A stretch of DNA of 44,590 nt from an uncultured Schlesneria sp. (GTDB lineage Bacteria > Planctomycetota > Planctomycetia > Planctomycetales > Planctomycetaceae): positions 1 to 44,590 of the forward strand of contig CAILLA010000158.1 of assembly GCA_903834925.1 (NCBI GenBank), given 5' to 3'. Each line of letters starts with the position of its first letter. The first letter of the stretch is position 1. Positions 25,681 to 33,802 of the stretch are shown one piece after another. Position numbers and translations under genes: made by a program. The notes under the pieces were generated by a model that was not told the DNA's origin, did no database searches, and worked only from the letters and a program-made list of their open reading frames with translations.

Positions 25681-27396
25681 ATGGCGATGGAAGTCAGGTG
25701 TGGACAGTGCTATGGAATCTTACTAATCGAGACTCCGGGAGTCGTCGTGGCCTGTCCCCATTGTGGCGTCCATCTCTCGTTCCCTGGAACGGAAGCGGAA
25801 ACCACCCCAGATCCTGCGCTGGAACCTCCCGACGATACCACTGCCGAAACCCCTCTTCCATTCGAATTGGCGTCCGAATTAGAACGACACAAGCCAAGTG
25901 TCGAACCAACGTCAAATCTTTCCAAACAACCGCAGGCTTCAGCTGCGGCACCGGTCGCCACGTCGCCGTCATTCGCGCCACCTCCAGTCGAATCTCCACC
26001 TTTGGTTTCTCAACCAGTTTTCCCACAGCCGGTAATCCCACCACCGGTAGTTACCCAGCCGGTTGTATCGCAACCAGCGATTTCGCAGCCAGTTGCACCA
26101 CAACCCGTCGCGCCACCGCCAGTTGCACCGCAGCCGCAGGTATTGCATTCGTCCGCACTGCAGCCGCCGATATCACAGCCAGTCTTGCCGCCGCCGGTCG
26201 TTCAACAACCGGTCGTACCACCGCCAGCCATACCACAATCAGTCGCCCCAGCAGCGATCCCCTCACAAACTGGCCCTGACTTCTCATGGATGTCAACTCC
26301 AGAACGCGGCTCCGTACCGAACACACCATCCCCGGTTCCGTTTACGGGATTTGACGTGGCGTCTGCCAATGTTGCTAATGAGCTTCCGGGATTCTCGTCG
26401 GCTCCTGTTTTCGGGGGTGACCTCAAACAGGATTTGCTTCCCCCGTCGACCGGTTATCCATTCACGGCACCTGAAACACCGATTGAATCGCCACGACCAG
26501 GGAGTTTCGGACTTGGTACTTCTGGCCATGTGCCAACGACCCCTCCTTTTGATCCGTCGGCACCGCAATTGCCCGTCAACACAAGCGACTCGGCAGCAAC
26601 TGATGTCATCGATCCATCGGTGTTTGTTGCGCCATCTGCAGCCAAATTACCAGCCACAAAGGACCGTGGAGGATGCCTGGCGGTGCTGCTGCTGATGGTC
26701 GGAAGTTATGCCAGTTTGATCACAATCTATGCGATCTATCTGACTCTTCGTGGTCGGACACATCAATTGGAAAGTCTTCCTGATTTGAAGACGGTCCAGC
26801 AACAGGGTGGACGAGCGGTCGTTCCCCGTCCTGAAAACGAACTGCCTCCCGGCCACGAGCTTCGGATTGGCCAAACACAACGTTACGGAAACATTCGTGT
26901 CACCCCGTTACGTGTGACACGCGGTCCGATCAAGTTTTTCCATTTCGATAATAACCCGGCTGATGAACGAGCCCCCTCCAAAGATGTGCTGAAGCTGTGG
27001 TTGAAATTTGAAAACGTTTCCGCCGAGCAAAAAATCACCCCGATCGATTCCACGCTGATGTATTTTCAAAAGGGATACTCTCCCGTGATATCGTACAACG
27101 TGATTTTTCGTCAGATGGACCGGAAAAAGAAAGACGGCTTATTCTTCTATAATTTCGAAGGACTGCCTGAACGAAGCGAATGGCGGATCGTCGGACAGGA
27201 TGCAAATCGCGAACTTCTGCCGCACGAAGGCTATGAAACATTTATCCCGTCCCAGGAGAATGTTGAAATCCCGACCGGCGAAACGATCTGGCGCGTCCAT
27301 TTCCGAAAAGGCCTCGGTCCGCAAACGGGAAACGGCGTAACAACGCTGATTGATGTCCGGTTCGACACCAAGAACATCGTGCCTGACCCGGCGTGA
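25681..27396 (+). CDS. Zinc-ribbon, proline-rich, single-pass membrane protein
   Basis: A 571-residue protein I cannot assign to a named family. ATG 25681 has GGGGAG seven bases before it. The N-terminus is a zinc ribbon with ligands C6/C9 and C25/C28 approximately (VRCGQC; VACPHCG). Residues about 95-195 are a degenerate Pro/Val/Gln repeat (units like QPVVPPPV). Residues 195-325 are low-complexity and probably disordered. A membrane segment (CLAVLLLMVGSYASLITIYA) is near 332-351, and a folded C-terminal part of about 200 residues follows (for example YGNIRVTPLRVTRGPIKFFH; VPDPA end). The ribbon-linker-TM-domain plan is common among planctomycete proteins of unknown role. It follows bioD at 32 bases. 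Confidence 0.8.
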   Translation: MAMEVRCGQCYGILLIETPGVVVACPHCGVHLSFPGTEAETTPDPALEPPDDTTAETPLPFELASELERHKPSVEPTSNLSKQPQASAAAPVATSPSFAPPPVESPPLVSQPVFPQPVIPPPVVTQPVVSQPAISQPVAPQPVAPPPVAPQPQVLHSSALQPPISQPVLPPPVVQQPVVPPPAIPQSVAPAAIPSQTGPDFSWMSTPERGSVPNTPSPVPFTGFDVASANVANELPGFSSAPVFGGDLKQDLLPPSTGYPFTAPETPIESPRPGSFGLGTSGHVPTTPPFDPSAPQLPVNTSDSAATDVIDPSVFVAPSAAKLPATKDRGGCLAVLLLMVGSYASLITIYAIYLTLRGRTHQLESLPDLKTVQQQGGRAVVPRPENELPPGHELRIGQTQRYGNIRVTPLRVTRGPIKFFHFDNNPADERAPSKDVLKLWLKFENVSAEQKITPIDSTLMYFQKGYSPVISYNVIFRQMDRKKKDGLFFYNFEGLPERSEWRIVGQDANRELLPHEGYETFIPSQENVEIPTGETIWRVHFRKGLGPQTGNGVTTLIDVRFDTKNIVPDPA

Positions 27397-27570
27397 CTGT
27401 CTGCTTTGAAATTCATGTCAAATTCAGCAAGCATGATCTATTCTCTCGAAACTGAGGGAATCGAATCATTTTGAATCGCGTCTCGATTCGCAATCTTCAG
27501 GTGAAGTTGAAATAATATCCTTTGACTCCGATTCCTCTGCGACCGCTCACATTTCCAGGGAGACTGTTCC

Positions 27571-28581
27571 ATGTCGAAACCATTGCGCTCATGCCATGAC
27601 TGTGACTCTGTCGATCGTCGTGATTTTCTGAAAGCGATTGCCACCGGGGCCTCGGTCCTTGGCGCGGTCGGCTCGGGGCTCTGGTTAGCTCCCGGCGCCT
27701 ACGCAGCCCCCAGTCCCACGAGTGCTGCGGAAACCACCGTCGGACGTTTCTACAATTCACTGTCGGCCGAACAAAAGAAGACCATCTGCTTCGGTTTCAA
27801 TGACCCGCTTCGTCAAAAGATCAACGCCAACTGGCAAATCACCAAGCCAACGATCGGAACCGATTTCTACAACAAAGAGCAGCGTCAGTTGGTCGACGAA
27901 ATCGTGAAGAATGTGACCTCAAAAGACGGCTACGAACGGTTACAAAAGCAGATGGAATTTGACAGTGGCGGAATCCGGGAATACAGCATCGCCGTCTTCG
28001 GCGAACCTGGGACGTCAGCATTTGAATGGGAACTGACCGGCCGCCACCTGACGCTTCGAGCCGATGGAAACAGTGTCGACGGAGTGGCCTTCGGTGGCCC
28101 GATCGTTTACGGACACGGCGAAGAGACCCCAAAAGAGAACCTGTTTTACTACCAGACGCAACAGGTCAACGAGGTCTTTAAAGCTCTCGACGCCAGTCAG
28201 GCAAAAAGTGCTCTGGTGGCAACTGCCCCCAACGAAGCCGCCGTAGCACTACAAGGACCGTCAGGAAAATTCTCCGGTATTCCAGTCAGTCAACTGTCAT
28301 CTGACCAGAAGGGACTCGTCGAAAAGACATTGCAGGTTCTGCTCGCCCCCTATCGCCAGGAAGACACCGACGAAGCGATGGAAATCGTCAAAGCGGCAGG
28401 CGGAGTCGACAAGCTGCACATGGCCTTTTATCAGCAAGGCGATCTTGAGAACGACAAGCTGTGGGACATCTGGCGAGTCGAAGGCCCAGCCTTCGTCTGG
28501 CACTTCCGCGGCGCACCACACGTTCACGCCTACATCAACATCGGCGCCGTAGGTAAACAAAAGGCCGCAACGAACAGCTAA
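27571..28581 (+). CDS. DUF3500 Tat-exported protein
   Basis: A 336-residue secreted protein. The signal is a twin-arginine type (DRRDFLKAIATGASVLGAVG) at about residues 16-35, ending near APGAYAAPS. The body matches the DUF3500 family: SLSAEQKKTICFGFNDPLRQ near residue 60, FEWELTGRHLTLRADGNSVD near 150, and WRVEGPAFVWHFRGAPHVHA near 305. CAGGGAGAC precedes ATG 27571. DUF3500 proteins are common in planctomycetes and the function is unknown. The histidine-rich C-terminal stretch (HFRGAPHVHAYINIG) could bind metal (inference only). Confidence 0.85.
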   Translation: MSKPLRSCHDCDSVDRRDFLKAIATGASVLGAVGSGLWLAPGAYAAPSPTSAAETTVGRFYNSLSAEQKKTICFGFNDPLRQKINANWQITKPTIGTDFYNKEQRQLVDEIVKNVTSKDGYERLQKQMEFDSGGIREYSIAVFGEPGTSAFEWELTGRHLTLRADGNSVDGVAFGGPIVYGHGEETPKENLFYYQTQQVNEVFKALDASQAKSALVATAPNEAAVALQGPSGKFSGIPVSQLSSDQKGLVEKTLQVLLAPYRQEDTDEAMEIVKAAGGVDKLHMAFYQQGDLENDKLWDIWRVEGPAFVWHFRGAPHVHAYINIGAVGKQKAATNS

Positions 28582-28735
28582 TGCGTCGTCCACTTTAATA
28601 TTCGGGTGCCACTGGATGACCGTCTTCGGTCACCCAGTGCTCTTCGATTGCCTCGAAAAATGGCAAGCCAGTGCGTCGCCGAAGACGCCGATGCAGTGGC
28701 AGAAAACCCGATCTTTAAGTCTTGACGACGCACTA
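28580..28735. repeat. Repeat family A, inverted pair with extended outer arms
   Basis: The inner pair (28605-28701) consists of GGTGCCACTGGATGACCG, a TCTT loop, CGGTCACCCAGTGCTCTTCG, then an inverted unit ending in GATGCAGTGGCA. Beyond it, CTAATGCGTCGTCCACTTTA on the left pairs with TTAAGTCTTGACGACGCACT on the right, making one larger imperfect palindrome of about 156 bases. It begins at the last codon of the DUF3500 gene. It is the same family as 19933-20032 and 36698-36797. Confidence 0.78.
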
Positions 28736-28773
28736 GGTTTTGCCGAAAAGTCGTGAGGTATGTATTTTCCACT

Positions 28774-29021
28774 GTCCTGGAAGGACTAAAGCGATTAGCC
28801 GGTGGTTGCGCGAAGCAACACCACCGGTTTAGGAACGATTTTAAGATTTGCATACGAGAAGGATGACAGAACTATTTGGCAGAGATTTCGGCATTTGACC
28901 TTAAGTTGTCGACCAGCCACGTTTTGCTGGAATCCTTCCAGGATTCAAGACATTTCGCTCCACACATCCGGTGGTGTCGCTTCGCTCAACCACCGGCTAA
29001 TTGCTGCAGTCCCTCCGGGAC
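28774..29021. repeat. Composite palindromic element, family B, copy 1
   Basis: Order of parts: GTCCTGGAAGGAC (28774-28786), GATTAG then a 29-bp palindrome with CCGGTGG and CCACCGG ends (28799-28827), a spacer, AATCCTTCCAGGATT (28931-28945), a second 29-bp palindrome (28968-28996) followed by CTAATT, then GTCCCTCCGGGAC (29009-29021). The second half mirrors the first, so the whole element is a loose 248-bp inverted repeat. Copy 2 at 33560-33802 has the same parts in inverted order. Confidence 0.8.
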
Positions 29022-29076
29022 GAAGACGGATATCACGCCCCACACGTACCAAAGGGTAGAGTCATCGCGAAACCAC

Positions 29077-29338
29077 GGGGACACAGCACGATCATGATTT
29101 CGCTGACATCGATTGCTGCGGCGACTTGGCGACCTTCAGACAAACTTCCGTCGTAACTGTCCCAGCAGACGCGAGTGAGAGTACGATTCCTCCGCAACTG
29201 GAAACGCCCGCGTTACCGAACGTGCAGTGTCCGTACGGTTCGTTTGCCGTGTCTTCTGTGTCCTCCGTGTCCAAAATCTCTTTAATCAGTAATGAATTGT
29301 ACACGGAGGACACGGACCAGGAACAATTCAAGGTCTGA
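29077..29338 (+). pseudogene. Decayed gene fragment, copy A of a tandem duplication
   Basis: DNA from 29077 aligns with DNA from 29357: of the first 49 bases roughly 38 match. Similarity continues patchily to the segment reading LETPALPNVQCPYGS here and PKRLAAPNVLCPHGF in copy B. After that point copy A carries a short inverted repeat (29258-29313), and then ends DQEQFKV-stop, which resembles PEQFEAR near the end of copy B. No start codon with a ribosome site is convincing and the early part has stops in the frame used later. I do not recognise the parent family. Confidence 0.45.
29258..29313. repeat. Hairpin with 13-bp perfect arms inside gene fragment A
   Basis: GTGTCCTCCGTGT (29258-29270) is exactly complementary to ACACGGAGGACAC (29301-29313) with a 30-base AT-rich loop. 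It lies where similarity between the two gene fragments breaks off, as if inserted there. Confidence 0.7.
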
Positions 29339-29356
29339 ATTCTCATGGCAAGAGGC

Positions 29357-29647
29357 TTGGGGACAAAGCACGTTCGTCATTCCGACGGCTTCGATTGCTG
29401 AGGCGACGCACTAAGCTCCGTTCGCAAGTTCGTCATAACTTTCGCATTAAAAACAAGTTATTGCATAGTACTTCCGCAGCCGAAACGCCTCGCAGCACCG
29501 AACGTGCTGTGTCCTCACGGTTTCCAAGAGGTACGGGATTCCGTCATTGAACGAGCACGACAAACCAAGACTCCGATCATTGTCTTCGCCGAAAATCGAA
29601 TCCAATCATTAACGCCGGAACAATTTGAAGCGCGCGAAAAGCGTTGA
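29357..29647 (+). pseudogene. Decayed gene fragment, copy B of a tandem duplication
   Basis: The 3' part (about 29480-29647) reads as plausible coding sequence ending in a stop: APNVLCPHGFQEVRDS, then RARQTKTPIIVFAEN and SLTPEQFEAREKR. Upstream of it the frame has no good start and contains stops, and the sequence resembles copy A. This looks like the 3' remnant of a gene whose 5' end is lost. Family unknown. From 29648 to 29909 I see no convincing gene or repeat. Confidence 0.45.
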
Positions 29648-29909
29648 GCACTAAAGCTTGGATGTGAATTCGGGTCCTTGCCCTCTCGATGCCAAAACGC
29701 TGACGATTTCAGACGCATCACACCCTGCCTGATTGGCGGCGAGAGAATCATTACGACAAAATGCGGTACGGATCGATTGTCCCGTTCCAAGCGGGCGGAG
29801 TCCCGAGGTCGAGTCGTCGACCATGCCGTGATCCGCATCGCTGTTGGCAAAACGACTCCCCGCATAACGGATCGGGTTCGAGTTTCATGATTGCGTCCAA
29901 CGGTTCGCC

Positions 29910-31187
29910 TCAGGGCAAAAACGGCCAATAGACGACGCGACCGTCTCGACTTGTCACAAACCGGATCGCTCCGTCTTGCGAGACGACAATCACCAGACTT
30001 TCTGGAACCTCACTCACGAATCGATATGCCGATCGATGTCGAGTTCCGGAACTATCCGCTCTTTCGCGTTGCGTGCTCAAACCTTCCAGATCCAGCGACC
30101 GAAAGACTTCGCTGACGGCGCGTTCACCGAGGACTTCACCGCCAAATCCAACGACCTCCAATCGCTTCGTCAGAATGAGCGCGCCATCGACTGCCATCAA
30201 ATCGGCGAAGAGATGCGCGATTTCATAAAACGATTCGTCAATTTCCGTCAGCGTTGGATCGTCAATCTTCTGATAATCGGCCCAGGTCACGCTTTTGTAA
30301 CCGTGTCTGTGTCCAACCAGCGATAATCGAGTCATCCCCCTGAGCATTAACTCGCTGAAATGTTCGGTTGCCGGTCGCGATTCGAACGGGCAACGAATCC
30401 TTAAGTTGCTTGCCAGCGAATTGATGTCTGCCGAATCCTGGGGCAGGAAAATCAGCATCCCGCCGTGGCCTCGACTGCGAACGAGGCTAAGTATGCGCCG
30501 CACAACACTTTGAGCCATCGTTCGTATGAAGCATTCTTTGACTTCGGCCCCTTCCAAGCGTGTCGCTTTCAGTCGCTCGACCAGCCATTCACGAAAGGAC
30601 CGAAAATGAATTGGCATCCACTGCGATTGAAATGGGTCTAAGCCGGATTTCAGGATTTGGCCGCTATTGAGTTCCAATAATCTCTGATAGCCGCATGCAG
30701 CCATTAACCGGCCGGCACCGAGGATATGGACAACGAAATGAGGTGGAAGTGGTGTGCCGTCGAAGCGTCCACCTTCGACGCGGTTGACCCAGCGCGTTCC
30801 GGTTTGAATGATACCCCAGATTGATAATCGTTCTTCCTCGTCCATACCGACGCCCAGTATGGACCGATAATAAGAGGTCGCTGGAGCCAACTTGCGGATC
30901 TCTTGTGCGGTAAACGGACGCGGAGCTGCGAACCGTAAAACATGAAATCCTGTCGGCGGTCCTTCGCCCTGCTTCCAGTCACTAAAGTCAGAAACGATCG
31001 CGCGACACCGAACCGCTTCACCTTCTTCCATCAAAAAGCTTGCCTGGTAAGCAACGTCCAACACATTGGTTAAACACCGTACCGAAATGAGTGGTGGAGG
31101 CTGGTCCTCCAGCGAATCCCATGCGTCAGCGACATACTGAGCAAATGCCGGTGGATAAACGATGCTCGCCGTTTCGTCGTCAATCAT
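29910..31187 (-). CDS. DisA-like (diadenylate cyclase-type) domain protein, possible DACNV sensor family
   Basis: A 425-residue, probably cytoplasmic protein. The last 110 residues resemble a DAC (DisA_N) nucleotidyltransferase domain: the DGA motif is in VDGALIL (334-336), the RHR motif in GTRHRS (383-385), and SE follows in FVSEVPESLVIVVSQDGAIR. Spacing between DGA and RHR is about 49 residues, longer than the roughly 30 of classical DisA, so an insertion is present. The N-terminal 320 residues fit no domain I know well; I recall planctomycete proteins of this plan being called putative sensor domain DACNV-containing, but that is from memory. The ABC exporter gene ends 7 bases upstream, and GAGG near its stop serves as ribosome site, so translation is coupled. 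It may make or sense c-di-AMP-like nucleotides; activity is unproven. Confidence 0.72.
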   Translation of the reverse strand: MIDDETASIVYPPAFAQYVADAWDSLEDQPPPLISVRCLTNVLDVAYQASFLMEEGEAVRCRAIVSDFSDWKQGEGPPTGFHVLRFAAPRPFTAQEIRKLAPATSYYRSILGVGMDEEERLSIWGIIQTGTRWVNRVEGGRFDGTPLPPHFVVHILGAGRLMAACGYQRLLELNSGQILKSGLDPFQSQWMPIHFRSFREWLVERLKATRLEGAEVKECFIRTMAQSVVRRILSLVRSRGHGGMLIFLPQDSADINSLASNLRIRCPFESRPATEHFSELMLRGMTRLSLVGHRHGYKSVTWADYQKIDDPTLTEIDESFYEIAHLFADLMAVDGALILTKRLEVVGFGGEVLGERAVSEVFRSLDLEGLSTQRERADSSGTRHRSAYRFVSEVPESLVIVVSQDGAIRFVTSRDGRVVYWPFLP

Positions 31188-31194
31188 CAGAACC

Positions 31195-33327
31195 TCATCC
31201 CGCCCGTTTCAGCGTCTGGGCGTGGAACAGCCGTTGATACTGCGGGCAGGTCTTTAAGACCGTCTCGTGTTCACCAAACGAAAGGACTTGGCCCTGTTCC
31301 ATGACCAGGATATGCGTGACAAAGCTCAACAAACTTGGCGTCATTGCATGCGTCACGATGAACGTGGTTCGCCCCTTCGAGAATTCCAACAGCGCCTGAT
31401 GAATTAATTGTTCGCTTTGCGTATCGATCGCTGACGTCGCTTCGTCGAGAATCAGAATGGCTGGATCTCGTAAAATGGCCCTGGCGAGTGACACGCGCTG
31501 GCGTTGTCCACCCGATAAACGGTGACCCTTGTCGCCGATTTGTGTCAACAGCCCGTCGGGCATTTGACCGATGAAGTCGGTTACGTGAGCTTTATCAGCA
31601 GCCGTTTGAATTTCACTGTCCGAGGCGTCGGGTTTTCCGTAACGAATATTCTCGGCAATCGACAAATCAAAGAGCAATGTCTCTTGTGTGACGACTCCGA
31701 TTTGTGCTCGCAACTGAGACGGATCGGCGTCCACTAAATCGACGTCGTCGATCCGGACATGTCCTGAATGAGGGTCGAAAAATCTGGGCAATAGATTGAC
31801 CAGGGTCGACTTTCCGCAGCCATTCTCTCCCACAACGGCAACCGTCGCTCCAAACGGAATCGTGACGGAGACATCATCGAGAGCTTTTCGGCCAAGCGAT
31901 GTCGTATCGAGTTGTGCGTAGTGGAAAGTGACATGGTCGAATTCAATTGCTCGACTGTGACGAGGTATCGGGGTGAACGGTCGAGTCGATTTGACGAGGG
32001 AATCTCGATCCATCCAGGCGAAAACTCTGGTACAAGCGGTGGCCGACTTTTTCAGTTTGGAATACACGCCTGACAGTTTACGACCGGGGTCAAGCACGCC
32101 AGCCATACAGGTGTAAAGTAATGAAAGATCCGCGACCGTCATGGGCTCGGCAGCCAGTTGAATTCCCCAGATCGATGTCTTGTGTCGCAAGACCAGATAG
32201 GCACCGGGCAATGAAGCAATGAAGACCGCACACATTGCCAGGAATTCAACGCTCGGACTGACGAGCGCGTCAATTCTCAGAATACGCATCGCCTTGTCGT
32301 AGTAGGTTCGATGCTCCTGAGCCAATCGGTGTCGATGCAAACGCTCGTTTTGAAAGCCCTGGACGACACGGAACGATGTCAGGGTTTCGTCCAGCACTCG
32401 ATAAAGGCGAGACATGCTTTCCATCTGCCTTTGCGTCGCCTTCTTCAACTTCTTTCCCAATCCGCCGAATAGCCAGGCCATAATCGGGGCACAAATAAAT
32501 GCCAGTAACGTCAGCCGCCAGTTGGTCACAAATGCACAACCGATGCAGAGGGCCGCTTTAATCGGCTCGACAACAATCTTCCCACCCAACAAGACCATTC
32601 CATGCGCGACCTGATTGAGATCGAAGGTAAATCGCGACATCAATTGAGGGGTCGTCTCCAGCGCCAGCGTCTGCTGGTCTAGCTTCAGAGTCTGACGAAA
32701 CAGTTGTTGCCGTAATGACTGCATGACCCGTTGCACGACACTGCCAACGCACATTTCCTGAAAGTACGAGCACGTTTCCTTAAGCAATGTGAGCCCCAGC
32801 AGTACCGCCAGCAGAAATCCCAGGAAGTTGAAAGAGTCTGTCGGTAGTAATGGAACGATATGAGCATCGATCCAGCCATATTTCGCGACGCCCCACTCTC
32901 CCTTTTTTAAATCTTCCCGAGTTTTACGCTGATCTCGTCGAAGTTCGGACTTTGCATCGTCGGATTTGGCCTGTTGCCAGTTAGGATCTTGCAGCATCGT
33001 TTCGATTTCGGCCAATCGCTTCGATTCTTTCTCGACAGCCTCATTCGCCCGCTCAAGCTTCGTTCGCACATCCTGATCGTAGGTTTTCCCTTCGAGCAGC
33101 AATGTCATCGCCGGGTAGACCAGCGAGAGTTGAGCGACAGCGAAAAGTGCCGCGCCAACGGACAGCACAACAGACAGGATCAGCGCCCTGCGCTGCCTGA
33201 GAACGAACGGAATTAATCGGGCAAGACTTTCCACGGCGACATCCCTGTCAAAATTCAGTTCGCGCTTTGTCCTCGACTCGACAGTCCATTCGCGCTGATC
33301 GTACAGCTTATTTGGTTCTTCAGCCAC
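31195..33327 (-). CDS. ABC exporter, fused permease and ATPase (MsbA-like)
   Basis: A 710-residue half-transporter with a GTG start at 33327; no earlier start was seen. Transmembrane helices begin near residues 48-75 and 168-185, with further helices to about 400. The nucleotide-binding domain (from about 450) shows Walker A GENGCGKST, Q-loop GVVTQETLLFDLSIAENIRY, signature LSGGQRQRVSLARAIL, Walker B ILILDEATSA and the switch His in IVTHAM. Between helices 1 and 2 is an extra charged, likely coiled-coil region (about 80-160; KLERANEAVEKESKRLAEIE), much longer than in MsbA. The substrate could be lipid, peptide or drug. The DAC-like gene follows at 7 bases on the same strand. Confidence 0.9.
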   Translation of the reverse strand: MAEEPNKLYDQREWTVESRTKRELNFDRDVAVESLARLIPFVLRQRRALILSVVLSVGAALFAVAQLSLVYPAMTLLLEGKTYDQDVRTKLERANEAVEKESKRLAEIETMLQDPNWQQAKSDDAKSELRRDQRKTREDLKKGEWGVAKYGWIDAHIVPLLPTDSFNFLGFLLAVLLGLTLLKETCSYFQEMCVGSVVQRVMQSLRQQLFRQTLKLDQQTLALETTPQLMSRFTFDLNQVAHGMVLLGGKIVVEPIKAALCIGCAFVTNWRLTLLAFICAPIMAWLFGGLGKKLKKATQRQMESMSRLYRVLDETLTSFRVVQGFQNERLHRHRLAQEHRTYYDKAMRILRIDALVSPSVEFLAMCAVFIASLPGAYLVLRHKTSIWGIQLAAEPMTVADLSLLYTCMAGVLDPGRKLSGVYSKLKKSATACTRVFAWMDRDSLVKSTRPFTPIPRHSRAIEFDHVTFHYAQLDTTSLGRKALDDVSVTIPFGATVAVVGENGCGKSTLVNLLPRFFDPHSGHVRIDDVDLVDADPSQLRAQIGVVTQETLLFDLSIAENIRYGKPDASDSEIQTAADKAHVTDFIGQMPDGLLTQIGDKGHRLSGGQRQRVSLARAILRDPAILILDEATSAIDTQSEQLIHQALLEFSKGRTTFIVTHAMTPSLLSFVTHILVMEQGQVLSFGEHETVLKTCPQYQRLFHAQTLKRAG

Positions 33328-33559
33328 AAGTTACTGGCTGATCGAATTTTACCATCATTCTTTGCCGAGACAAAACACGAAGGGATTAGACACGGAAGTC
33401 GCTAAACGGTCCAGACCAGCGTCATCTCTTTTTGAAAACCGGGCTGTTTTCAGGCCGTGATCGATGCATCGTTATGCTTACAGGTTGGCGAGCCCCTTCA
33501 GAGCATCGACGCGAAGGTTTTTTTGCAACCAATGAGTTGGCAAAACCCCGTATCTCCTT

Positions 33560-33802
33560 ATGCCGAAGGCATTACAGTGATTAGCCGGTGGCTGAGCGTA
33601 GCGACGCCACCGGAATCGATCCCGTCAAAAATCTGAGAATCCTGAAGGGATTCCAGAATCGCCCGTTATTTTGTCGTCGATTCTTCCTTGTCGTCGGAAC
33701 GATAGAGTGCGATCCCGTTGGGATCGATGAGCGACATCAACATCAGTACCGGTGGCGTCGCTACGCTCAGCCACCGGCTAATCACTGACGTCCTTCCAGG
33801 AC
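33560..33802. repeat. Composite palindromic element, family B, copy 2
   Basis: Order of parts: ATGCCGAAGGCAT (33560-33572), GATTAG and a 29-bp CCGGTGG/CCACCGG palindrome (33585-33613), AATCCTGAAGGGATT (33638-33652), a spacer, a second 29-bp palindrome (33749-33777) with CTAATC, then GTCCTTCCAGGAC (33790-33802). It lies in inverse orientation to copy 1 at 28774-29021, and the two copies bracket the exporter/DAC-like operon. The rest of the 33328-34066 gap shows nothing I can name. Confidence 0.8.

Noticed and set aside
26063-26695. Plus-strand open frame of about 210 codons inside the zinc-ribbon gene
   Set aside because: Frame shadow of the Pro/Val/Gln repeat; low-complexity Arg/His/Ser composition.
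28580-29021. Possible CRISPR array because of several short repeats
   Set aside because: Repeats are inverted palindromes of different types with irregular spacing, and no cas gene is present.
29515-29928. Minus-strand open frame of 137 codons before the DAC-like gene's end
   Set aside because: Composition is Arg/Ser-rich without motif, it overlaps the coding-like tail of fragment B on the other strand, and no ribosome site is visible.
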